Origin: an uncultured Clostridia bacterium
GTDB lineage: Bacteria; Bacillota; Clostridia; Christensenellales; CAG-138
NCBI GenBank assembly: GCA_947168855.1
Contig: CAMVNO010000004.1
Location: forward strand, 1 to 64,000
Direction: 5' to 3'
Length of the DNA: 64,000 nucleotides
Shown: one piece after another, positions 27,123 through 36,600 of the stretch
Numbering within the stretch: position 1 is the first letter of the stretch
Layout: every line of letters begins with the position of its first letter
Program-made: the position numbers and the translations under genes
Notes under the pieces: model-generated
The model's input: only the letters and a program-made list of their open reading frames with translations
What the model was told of the DNA's origin: nothing
The model's database searches: none

Positions 27123-29528
27123 ATGGCAGATTTTTACGATTTCAACGCCGTTGAAAAAAAGTGGCAGGCGTACTGGGACGCGCACCGCTGCTTTGAGGCG
27201 GAAAAGGATCATACAAAACCGAAATTCTACGCGCTCGTGGAGTTTCCGTACCCGTCCGGCGCAGGCATGCACGTCGGGCACATCAAGGCGTATACGAGCC
27301 TTGAGGTGCTTTCCAGAAAGCGCCGCATGCAGGGCTATAACGTGCTGTTCCCGATGGGCTTCGACTCGTTCGGTCTGCCCGCCGAGAACTACGCGATCAA
27401 GACCAACACGCACCCGCACGACATCACGACCGCGAACATCGAGCATTTCAAGGATCAGATGAAGCGCGTCGGCTATTCGTTCGACTGGACGCGCGAGATC
27501 GCCACGTCCCTGCCCGACTACTACAAGTGGACGCAGTGGATCTTCCGGAAGCTGTTCGACCACGGACTGGTGTTCCGCGCAAAGACGCTGGTCAACTACT
27601 GCCCGAACTGCAAGGTTGTCCTTTCGAACGAGGATTCGCAGGGCGGCAAGTGCGACGTATGCCACAGCGACGTCGTACAGCTCAGTAAAGACGTCTGGTA
27701 CCTGAAGATCACGGCGTACGCCGATAAGCTTCTGGAAGGGCTCAGGGACGTTGATTATCCCGACTCGATCAAGCAGCAGGAAATCGACTGGATCGGCAAA
27801 TCCGTCGGCGCGTTCGTGAATTTCCAAGTCAAGGACGTGCCCGAAGCGCTCGAGATCTACACGACCCGCTGCGACACGCTGTTCGGCGTCACGTTCATGG
27901 TCGTCGCGCCCGAGCATCCGATGCTCGACAAGTACAAGGACCGCATCAAAAACTGGGACGAGGTCGAGGCGTACCGCGCGGCTTGCGCGAAGAAGACCGA
28001 GTTCGAGCGCACGCAGCTCAGTAAAGAAAAGACCGGCGTGAAGCTTTCTGGCTTTACGGCGATCAATCCGGTGAGCGGCAGAGAGATCCCGGTGTTCATC
28101 GCGGACTACGTCATGATGGGCTACGGCACCGGCGCGATCATGGCGGTCCCGGCGCACGATCAGCGCGACTGGGAGTTTGCGCATAAATTCGGCGTCGAGA
28201 TCATTCCGGTCATCGAAGGCGGCGACATCGAAAAGGAAGCGTACACCGGCGACGGCAGGATGATCAATTCCGATTTCCTGAACGCGTACGACAACAAAAA
28301 GGACTCGATCGCAGCGATGCTCGACTACCTCGGTGCGCACAAGCTCGGCAGAAAGGGCATCCAGTACAAGATGAAGGACTGGGCGTTCAACCGTCAGCGC
28401 TACTGGGGCGAGCCGATCCCGCTCATTCACTGCGAAAAGTGCGGCACGGTGGGCGTGCCGTACGAGGAGCTGCCGCTCCGCCTTCCGGACGTCGAGAACT
28501 TTGCGCCGGGCACCGACGGACAGAGCCCGCTTGCCAGGATCGAATCGTTTGTGAACTGCACCTGCCCGCAGTGCGGCGGACCCGCAAAACGCGAGACCGA
28601 CACCATGCCGCAGTGGGCAGGATCTTCCTGGTACTATCTCCGCTTCATTGATCCCAAAAACGACAAGGTCTTCTGCGATCCGGAGGAGATGAAATACTGG
28701 ATGCCGGTCGACTGGTACAACGGCGGCATGGAGCACGTCACGCGGCATTTGCTGTATTCGCGCTTCTGGCATCACTTCCTGTATGACATCGGCGAGGTCA
28801 ACACGCCCGAGCCGTACGCAAAGCGCACCTATCAGGGACTGATCCTCGGACCCGATGGCGACAAGATGAGCAAGTCGAAGGGCAACGTGGTCGACCCGAT
28901 CAACGTCATCGAACGCCTCGGCGCGGACACGCTGCGCGTCTACGTCATGTTCATGGGCGACTACATGGCGGCAACGCCGTGGAGCGAGGAGTCCGCCAAC
29001 GGCTGCAAGCGCTTCCTCGACCGTATCTGGCGCATGCAGGATATGGTAAAGGGCGAGGGCTGGACCGACGACGAGCTGCGTACGAAGGTCAACGCCTGCA
29101 TCAAGAAGGTGGGCGAAGACTACGAGCGCATGAAATTCAACACCGCGATCGCCGCGATGATGTCGCTCGTCAACGATTTCTACGCCAGGGGCACGCTCAC
29201 AAAGGACGAGTTCCGCGCGCTGCTTTTGCTGCTGTATCCGGTTGCGCCGCACATCAGTGAGGAGCTCAATGAAAAGCTCGGCTTTGCGCCGCTGCACCAC
29301 GCCGCATGGCCCCAGTACGATCCGGACGCGCTCGTGGAAAACACGATCGAATACGGCGTGCAGGTCAACGGCAAGATCCGCGCGCGGGTCAAGCTCCCGG
29401 TCGGCATGGAAAACGCCGCGATCGTCGAAGCCGCGCTGGCGCTCGACGACGTCAGGCCTTTTACGGAAGGCAAGACGATCCGCAAGACGATCGTCGTCAA
29501 AAACATCATCAACCTCGTGGTCGGCTGA
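27123..29528 (+). CDS. leuS: Leucyl-tRNA synthetase
   Basis: FPYPSGAGMHVGHIKAYT; GADTLRVYVMFMGD; DGDKMSKSKGNVVDP. Confidence 0.97.
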   Translation: MADFYDFNAVEKKWQAYWDAHRCFEAEKDHTKPKFYALVEFPYPSGAGMHVGHIKAYTSLEVLSRKRRMQGYNVLFPMGFDSFGLPAENYAIKTNTHPHDITTANIEHFKDQMKRVGYSFDWTREIATSLPDYYKWTQWIFRKLFDHGLVFRAKTLVNYCPNCKVVLSNEDSQGGKCDVCHSDVVQLSKDVWYLKITAYADKLLEGLRDVDYPDSIKQQEIDWIGKSVGAFVNFQVKDVPEALEIYTTRCDTLFGVTFMVVAPEHPMLDKYKDRIKNWDEVEAYRAACAKKTEFERTQLSKEKTGVKLSGFTAINPVSGREIPVFIADYVMMGYGTGAIMAVPAHDQRDWEFAHKFGVEIIPVIEGGDIEKEAYTGDGRMINSDFLNAYDNKKDSIAAMLDYLGAHKLGRKGIQYKMKDWAFNRQRYWGEPIPLIHCEKCGTVGVPYEELPLRLPDVENFAPGTDGQSPLARIESFVNCTCPQCGGPAKRETDTMPQWAGSSWYYLRFIDPKNDKVFCDPEEMKYWMPVDWYNGGMEHVTRHLLYSRFWHHFLYDIGEVNTPEPYAKRTYQGLILGPDGDKMSKSKGNVVDPINVIERLGADTLRVYVMFMGDYMAATPWSEESANGCKRFLDRIWRMQDMVKGEGWTDDELRTKVNACIKKVGEDYERMKFNTAIAAMMSLVNDFYARGTLTKDEFRALLLLLYPVAPHISEELNEKLGFAPLHHAAWPQYDPDALVENTIEYGVQVNGKIRARVKLPVGMENAAIVEAALALDDVRPFTEGKTIRKTIVVKNIINLVVG

Positions 29529-29542
29529 GACACGATCCGCAG

Positions 29543-29570
29543 ACTGCCGCAGCAATGCGGCAGTTTTGTT
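29543..29570 (+). terminator. Terminator downstream of leuS
   Basis: CTGCCGCA GCAA TGCGGCAG TTTTGTT. Confidence 0.7.
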
Positions 29571-29653
29571 ATCCCGAAAACACATCCGTAAAAGGATTGA
29601 CAGCGTCCCTTCCGCAATGATATATTATATTTAGGCCGTTATGAGAGGGTGCT

Positions 29654-30877
29654 ATGCAGGAAGTTGACAATCGCGCACCGGAGTTTGCGCCGATGCACGA
29701 GCCTGTTCGGGGCGTAAAACACAAAAAGGGGCTGTTCGGAACAGCAGCGCCGTTTATCGCGGCTGCTGTGGCAGGCGGCGCCCTTTTGTCGTCTTATTTC
29801 GCTCCGCTCGCAACGACGCCCGCGCCGTCCGACCCTCCGTCCGCCGTGGCAGAGGCCGCGAAAACGCCATCTCCGTCGCCGAAGCTGACGTTCTCCCCGA
29901 CGCCTTCCGAAGCGCCGACCGAACCGCCGACCGATGCGCCGACCGAAGCGCCTTCCGATGCGCCGACCGAAGCGCCTTCCGATGCGCCGACCGATGCGCC
30001 TTCCGAAGCGCCGACCGACGCGCCCACCCCAACGCCGTCGCCCAAACCGACGCGCAAACCGACGCCCACACCGACGCGCAAACCGACGCCCAAACCGACG
30101 CCCAAACCGACGCCGACACCGACGCCCACACCGACACCCACGCCCACGCCGACGCCGACACCCACGCCCACGCCGACACCCACGCCCACGCCGACGCCCG
30201 TTCCGCATAGCAACCCGGAGATCGTGGAGTGGTATGCTGTGCCGTGGATGGACGACTTCCCGACGAGCGGCGAATTCCGCATCGGCTTCCAGATGGATCT
30301 GAACGAGCTCAAGGGCGGAACGGCAACCGCAACGCTTTACAGCAACGAAAGCGGCAGCTTTGCTTCCACGGGACTGTCGACGACCTACGTCGATACCGGC
30401 GACGACACATGGATGTACGACGAATTTGATTATACCCTCAACCGCGGCGGAGCGCCCGGCAAGACGGCGAAGGTCAAGATCGTGATCAATTACACCTATC
30501 CGGACGGAATCTCCGAAACACTCGAATCGCCAGAAATGTTCGTTTATGCCGGGACCTTCGTCACACCGAAGTCCGCGTCCGTCAGCGGTCCCGCCGGGTC
30601 GCAGACGCTGACCGTCGAGTTCAAGGTGGACAGCGGCATGGTCAACATATCGCAGATTGATCTGGGCGACGCATATTACAACATGGTCCGCGTGATCGAC
30701 GACGACAATACGGAATACGTCCCGCTGTCGACGCCGGATATGTCGTGGAACGGGGACGTCGTTCGCATGGTCTTCAGCATGACAGATACGCTCATGCCGG
30801 GACAGTATCGGTTTGATTTTTCCTTGTATTATAACGATTGGGAGGGCAATTCCAATGAAACATTCAACGTCGACTAA
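29654..30877 (+). CDS. Membrane-anchored exported protein with long Pro/Thr/Ala linker and C-terminal beta-rich domain
   Basis: N-terminal TM APFIAAAVAGGALLSSYFAPLA; (APTEAPSD)n and (PT)n repeats at about 29900-30205. Confidence 0.8.
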   Translation: MQEVDNRAPEFAPMHEPVRGVKHKKGLFGTAAPFIAAAVAGGALLSSYFAPLATTPAPSDPPSAVAEAAKTPSPSPKLTFSPTPSEAPTEPPTDAPTEAPSDAPTEAPSDAPTDAPSEAPTDAPTPTPSPKPTRKPTPTPTRKPTPKPTPKPTPTPTPTPTPTPTPTPTPTPTPTPTPTPTPVPHSNPEIVEWYAVPWMDDFPTSGEFRIGFQMDLNELKGGTATATLYSNESGSFASTGLSTTYVDTGDDTWMYDEFDYTLNRGGAPGKTAKVKIVINYTYPDGISETLESPEMFVYAGTFVTPKSASVSGPAGSQTLTVEFKVDSGMVNISQIDLGDAYYNMVRVIDDDNTEYVPLSTPDMSWNGDVVRMVFSMTDTLMPGQYRFDFSLYYNDWEGNSNETFNVD

Positions 30878-31805
30878 GAAAAAGAACCGCAGGGGCATCG
30901 GAACATTGATCGGCGCGATCGTCGCGATCGTCCTCATCGTCCTTTTGCTGAACCCGCAATGGATCCTCAATTCAAATGCCGCCAAGGAAATGCAGGAAAT
31001 CACAAAAGAGCATTTCCTGATTAACGGTGACTTCAAGGTCTCGGCAACGCGGCTTCTGAACGTTCTCCTTGCGGTCTGCATCATATGGCTCGTTTATATC
31101 ATTCTGCGCTGGATTCTCGGTCTGTTCGCCAAGCGGAACAACCGCGCCGCTTCCATCGCAACGCTGTTTCGCGGGATTCTGAAGTATATCGCCGTAATCG
31201 TCGGAATCATCTGGGGGCTTGGGATTCTCGGCGTTAACATGACTGCGGTGTTCGCAGGCGTCGGGATTGTCGGTCTCGCGCTCGGCTTCGGTGCGCAAAG
31301 CCTGATTGAGGATATCATCACCGGCTTCTTCATCATTTTTGAGGGACAGTACGGCATCGGCGACATCATCGTGCTCGACGATTTCCGCGGCGTCGTCCGC
31401 AGCATCGGCGTGCGCACCACGGTCATTGAGGACACGGGCGGCAATCTGAAGATCGTCAACAACTCCGACATCCGAAATCTCCAGAACCGTTCCCGCAACT
31501 CGTCGCTGGCGATCGTCGACGTCGACGTCGCGTACGAGACCGATCTCAAGGCGATCGAGACGATGCTCCCGTCCGAGCTTGTGCGGATGTATGAGGAGAA
31601 CCGCGGGCTGTATCTTTCTGTGCCGCAATACATGGGCGTCGAAGATCTCGGCGACAGCGGCATGACGCTGCGGTTCTGCGTTTCCGTCAAAGAGGAGAAT
31701 TTCTTTGCCGGCAAACGCCGTCTTGCGCGCGATCTCCGCGTCCTGTTTGCCGAAAAGGGCGTTGAGATTCCGTTCCCTCAGATCGTCGTGCATCAGGGCG
31801 ACTGA
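30855..31805 (+). CDS. MscS-family mechanosensitive ion channel
   Basis: GVGIVGLALGFGAQSLIEDIITGFFIIFEGQYGIGDIIVLDDFRGVVRSIGVRTTVIEDTGGNLKIVNNSDI; ATG at 30855 overlaps previous CDS by 23 nt. Confidence 0.93.
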   Translation: MKHSTSTKKKNRRGIGTLIGAIVAIVLIVLLLNPQWILNSNAAKEMQEITKEHFLINGDFKVSATRLLNVLLAVCIIWLVYIILRWILGLFAKRNNRAASIATLFRGILKYIAVIVGIIWGLGILGVNMTAVFAGVGIVGLALGFGAQSLIEDIITGFFIIFEGQYGIGDIIVLDDFRGVVRSIGVRTTVIEDTGGNLKIVNNSDIRNLQNRSRNSSLAIVDVDVAYETDLKAIETMLPSELVRMYEENRGLYLSVPQYMGVEDLGDSGMTLRFCVSVKEENFFAGKRRLARDLRVLFAEKGVEIPFPQIVVHQGD

Positions 31806-31879
31806 CAGCGTTCCGCAATCGAAATCACTTCCTTCCCGGTCGGATATCCGTCCGGGGATTTATATGCAAAGGGGATCTT

Positions 31880-32638
31880 ATGGAAAAATACTTCAACATC
31901 AACGACGCGGGCTTCAGCATTCGCTGCAAGCTCTATGCAAAGGATCCGAACGACGTCAAAACGCTCGTTCTGTGCGGGCACGGCTTCGGCAGCGACAAGG
32001 ACAACAAATCGGCGGCGCGCCTTGCAAAGCACCTGCTCGACAAGAACCGCGGCGCCGCCGTTCTGACCTTCAACTGGCCGTGCCACGGCGACGACGCCCG
32101 GAAAACGCTGCGGCTTTCGGACTGCGACGCGTACCTGTCCGCGGTGCTTTCGTGGATCAAAGCGCGTTATCCCGCCGCTGTGCTGTTCGGTCACGCGACA
32201 AGTTTCGGCGCGTATCTCTTTTTGAAGTACCTCTCCGAGCACGGCGATCCGTTCGAGAAGATCGCGCTGCGCTGTCCCGCCGTCGTGCTGTACGACGTGT
32301 TTACAAAGGCGATCATGACGGAGACCGATCTCGAACGGATCAGAAAGGGCAAGCCCGTGCCCGTCGGGTTCGACCGCAAGGTCGAGATCGACAAGGTGTT
32401 TCTGGACAGTGTCAAAGAAGCGGACCTACAGCATCGGGATTTTCTTCCGTACGCGGACGAGCTTTTCATCGTGCACGGCACGAAGGACGAGATCGTCCCG
32501 TTCGACGCGGTCAAGGCGTTTGCGGAGAACAACGTGATCGACTTCGAGCCGGTCGAAAACGCCGACCACCGCTTCCAGTCGCCCGAGAAGATGGATTTCG
32601 CGATCGCAAAGATCTGCGCGTTCTTCGGGCTGAAATAA
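31880..32638 (+). CDS. Alpha/beta hydrolase
   Basis: VLCGHGFGSDKDN..., LFGHATSFGAYLF, VHGTKDEIVPFD, DHRFQSPEKM. Confidence 0.87.
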   Translation: MEKYFNINDAGFSIRCKLYAKDPNDVKTLVLCGHGFGSDKDNKSAARLAKHLLDKNRGAAVLTFNWPCHGDDARKTLRLSDCDAYLSAVLSWIKARYPAAVLFGHATSFGAYLFLKYLSEHGDPFEKIALRCPAVVLYDVFTKAIMTETDLERIRKGKPVPVGFDRKVEIDKVFLDSVKEADLQHRDFLPYADELFIVHGTKDEIVPFDAVKAFAENNVIDFEPVENADHRFQSPEKMDFAIAKICAFFGLK

Positions 32639-32673
32639 GCGGATGGCAGGATCTTCCGCCTCGCATGGTTCTT

Positions 32674-32814
32674 ATGTCATCCTGAGCGAAGCGAAGGATC
32701 TTGCGAAGCGAAGGATCTTGCGAAGCATCATAAAGATTCTTCGTCGCCGTCCGCTCCGCTGCACTTCATTACAAGGGTACCGTTGCGCGACGCCGCGGCT
32801 CCTCAGAATGACAG
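32674..32814. repeat. Dispersed CTGTCATTCTGAG-type inverted repeat element
   Basis: TGTCATCCTGAGCGAAGCGAAGGATCTT...CTCCTCAGAATGACAGG ends; internal duplication GCGAAGGATCTTGCGAA. Confidence 0.75.
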
Positions 32815-32858
32815 GAGCCGGGTAATCTGAAAAGGAAGAACAAACAAGGAGGGATCTT

Positions 32859-33479
32859 ATGGACCTGATCATCCGCAATGAAACCGAACGGGACTTCCGC
32901 GCGGTCGAGAACCTCGTGCGCGAAGCGTTCTGGAACGTGTACCGCCCGGGCTGTCTCGAGCATTACGTGCTCCACGTCCTGCGCGACGATCCGGCGTTCG
33001 TCAAAGAGCTCGATTTTGTCATGGAGCGGAACGGCGAACTGATCGGACAGAACATATTCGTGAAGACGCACATCGACGCCGACGACGGAAGGCGCGTCGA
33101 GGTCCTCACGATGGGACCGATCGGCATTACGCCTGCGCTCAAGCGGCAGGGCTACGGCAAGAAGCTGCTCGATTATTCGCTCGAAAAGGCAAGGGAGATG
33201 GGCTTTTGCGCCGTGCTGTTCGAGGGCAATATCGGCTTTTACGGCAAGAGCGGCTTCGATTACGCGCGAAACTTCGGCATCCGCTACCACGACCTCGAAG
33301 CGGGCGAGGACGATTCGTTCTTCCTCTGCAAAGAGCTGATCCCGGGCGCGCTTTCGGACGTCACCGGCGTGTATCAGACGCCCGCGGGCTATTACGTGGA
33401 CCCGGACGATGCGGAACTGTTCGACGCGACCTTCCCGAAAAAGGAGAAGCTGAAGCTGCCGGGACAGCTGTTCGACTGA
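32859..33479 (+). CDS. GNAT family N-acetyltransferase
   Basis: MDLIIRNETERDFRAVENLVREAFWNVY...GPIGITPALKRQGYGKKLLDYSLEKAREMGFCAVLFEGNIGFYGKSGF. Confidence 0.92.
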   Translation: MDLIIRNETERDFRAVENLVREAFWNVYRPGCLEHYVLHVLRDDPAFVKELDFVMERNGELIGQNIFVKTHIDADDGRRVEVLTMGPIGITPALKRQGYGKKLLDYSLEKAREMGFCAVLFEGNIGFYGKSGFDYARNFGIRYHDLEAGEDDSFFLCKELIPGALSDVTGVYQTPAGYYVDPDDAELFDATFPKKEKLKLPGQLFD

Positions 33480-33488
33480 CGGAAAGGA

Positions 33489-33624
33489 GCTGTTAAGAAA
33501 GCCCTGTCATTCTGAGCCGCAGGCGAAGAATCTTATCAAAAGCATAGATCGTATCTGCGTTTTTCAAAAGATCCTTCGTCGCCAAGGCTCCTCAGGATGA
33601 CATGTTTCGGACAATCTTAACAGC
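33489..33624. repeat. Composite inverted repeat: GCTGTTAAGA...TCTTAACAGC stem enclosing a CTGTCATTCTGAG/CTCAGGATGACAT element
   Basis: Outer arms 33489-33498 / 33615-33624; inner arms about 33504-33516 / 33591-33603. Confidence 0.75.
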
Positions 33625-33695
33625 CGCTTCGTTTTTGGACGGATTGATTAAAAGAGGCGAAGCCAAATGGCTTCGCCCCTGTGTTTGTTCATGCG

Positions 33696-36600
33696 TTAAT
33701 CCGCGTTTAAATAACTGTACGCCGCGGACGCATAGCCGAGCATCGCCGACGCCGCGTTGCGCACAGGCGCCGTTTCGTTTGCATTGAACAGCAGCTTCAT
33801 GTAGGACAGCGCGGACGTCGTGATCGTCGCCGTGCCGCCTTCCGTCGTGACCGTGATCGTGTAAACCTTTGAAAGCTCATGCGCCGCAAGGTTCGGGATC
33901 TCGACGATATACCGGTTTCCGGACTTGCTCACCGTTGCTTCCTTGCCCTGATCCGCCTCCGCCGCAAACGTGCCGGTGTAGCCGCTCGTCGGCGTGATCG
34001 GCAGACGGATCGTCGTTGCGCTGTCCAGCACGGTCGCAAACGACAGCTTTGTAATATCCGCGCCGTCGTTCACGCATGTGAATCCGTATTCGTTGAGCCC
34101 GGTCTCCGTATCGTTGTAATTGTACGCTTCGGTGTAGAACTTGTCCATCTCGTAATAAGCGCCGTTCTCGCCGAGCGCCCAGCCCTTTACATCGGCAAGG
34201 TATGCCTGCACATAGTGACCGTAGTCCGCCGTCGATTCGATCAGCTTCTGCGTATTTGGGTCAAACAAATCCTTGTTCTCATCATATGAAAGGAAGTAGT
34301 CCTTGATCGCGTAGGTCTTTTCGACCGTCTTTTCTTCCTCGCCCTCCGTCCAATGGAACGTCGCCGTGATCGGCTCCGCCATCTGAATCGTCGCGACATA
34401 GCACACGAACGGCTTTGTTCCGCTGCTTCTCATTTGCGAATCCGTATAGTCCGCGCGTTCGGTGCAGGTCCCGTGCGGGATCGTGAACGTCATATAGCTG
34501 TTCTCCCAGTTGACGCCCTCGATGTCCGGCAGGTCCATATTGAAGCTCAGACCGATCTGTCCCGACAGGATCAGCGACTGCGTCGTAAACGTCGGCGTCG
34601 GCTTGAAGACGATCTCGCCGTTTTTCACCGTAACGTCGTTTTCATACGCGACGAGCACGGGTTTTTCCCACGCCGCGTAGGTGTGTCCGCCGAGGTCGAT
34701 GACGACGGTCTTACGCTGATTCGGATCGAACACCAGCGCCGGACCCTCCTGATCGTCAAAGAGCGTGATCGTTGCGCTTTGCACCTCATCGGCGCTCGTG
34801 ACGCCGTCACGCCCGGTGATCTTATCGATCGCCGCGGCAAGCGATGTGCAGCGGTAGGTCTTTTCATCGTCGTTGATCGTCATCTCGGCGCAGAACGCCA
34901 TGCCCTCCGGCAGCGTGACGTCGACGTTTTCGTCGCAGTCCAGAAGTCCGAAGTTTGTATTGCCGGCAAGGTCCAGCGCCGCGATCTGGTTGTGCTCGCA
35001 GTTCAGCTCCTTCAGCGCCGCAAGTCCCGCGAGGTCGAGCGATTCGATCTGATTGTCCTCGCACTCGATGCGCGCAAGCTGATTGCTCTGTGCGCGAAGA
35101 AGCGGGTACACATGCACGCCGGGCAGCGTCAGCACGGTTGCATTGTTTCCGCCGCACCACAGCACCGCAAGGTTGGCGTTTTGCGAGACGTCGATCACAT
35201 TAAGCCGGTTGTTTCTGCAGTTCAGCCACTGCAGGCGCGAAAGTCCGGAAACGTCGAGCGAGGTCAGCCGATTGTTGTTCAGATGCACCTCGGCAAGGTT
35301 CGGATTTTGACTCAGATCCACCTCGGTCAGATAATTGCTGTGCCATACCCAGTCGCCGTCTTCGTCCTGCCGGTACCCGTCGCCCAGAAACAGTCCGAAT
35401 GCGTTCGGGAAGTATTCAAGTCCTTCGATCGAAGCGATCTCCATACCGGTCAGATCGAAATAGTACGCGTCGTATCGTGTCTCGGTCAGATACTGTCTGC
35501 CGAATTCGTCCTCCGTATAGTACGGCGTCAACGATTTCAGGATCCAGTTCCGGAAATTGTCGTCCGGGAAGTGTTCCCTATCGATCAGGATCGCGCCGTC
35601 CGGCAGCGGGGGCATCTCGACATTCAGCGTGACCGTGACGGGCATCGAAAGCGTCACCCCTTGATCATCCGACGCGTTGAACGCATAGCTGATCGTGTCC
35701 GCCGCCTCCGCAAACGTCGCAATGCCCGTCTGCGGATCGAACGAGGACGCGCCGCTGACGGAGAGAATGCGGTCAAGATTCTCCGCCGATACAAGATTGT
35801 GCATATCGAATGTGAAGCCGTCGCCGTCAGGCTCCATCCCCGCTGCGCAGACCGCGGTCTGACCCTGTCCGTAGAACTCTCCGCCGTATTCCTGGGTTCC
35901 TGGAACCAGTATGAAATTCAGTTCCTTGAGATGATTATAGGAACAGTTCAGGATCGTGATATTGCGGTTCAGTGACAGATTGAGCCGGTACAGGCTGCAG
36001 TTGTCGCAGTACAGCTCCTTGAGTTCGCGGAGATCCGACAGGTCCAGCGACGTGAACTGCTCATTTCCGCCGCAGTCTAAAATCTCCAGATTCGGGATAT
36101 TGTTGGGGATTTCCGAAAGTCCGCAGTTCCGGCAGCGGAGCTCGCGCAGCGCGTAGTTGTCGTGGATCTCGCATTCCGTCGGATCCAGGCTCGTGCAGCC
36201 GTTGATGTTCAGCGTTTCGAGCGTATCGATGTTGTGACAGCGAACCGACGTCATTTCGGAACGACCGGAAAGGTCGACCTCGACGAGTCTTGTAAAGCCG
36301 CAGCGCAGGATGCGAAGATTCGGCATCTCCGGCGCCGTAAACGACGCAATGTCGTTGACCTCGAAGCTCAGCTCTTCGATCTTGTTGTTGTTCGACAGAT
36401 CGAGCGCCGTCAGCGCGTTATGGAACAGGCTGAGATGCGTCAGCTCCGGGTTAAGCGAAAGGTCGATCGCGGTCAGCCTGCAGTAGCTCGCGTACAGCCG
36501 CGTGAGCTTCGGATTGCCGGAAAGATCGAGCGTCTCGATCGGGTTCGAGGCGTAGAGGAAGAACGCGTATTCCGGCACATACTCGGTCAGCACGCGTCCG

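Noticed and set aside
27093-29585. 830-aa minus-strand ORF
   Set aside because: Exact antisense of leuS; no domains, composition typical of shadow ORFs.
29720-29750. AAAAAGGGGCTGTTCGGAACAGC resembling the element's terminal hairpin
   Set aside because: Lies inside the coding sequence (KKGLFGTAA) without the GAGAATTCATG box or T-run; probable coincidence.
29754-30312. Gly/Val and Ser/Ala/Trp repeat ORFs antisense to the PT-repeat gene
   Set aside because: Low-complexity shadows of the (CCGACGCCC)n tract.
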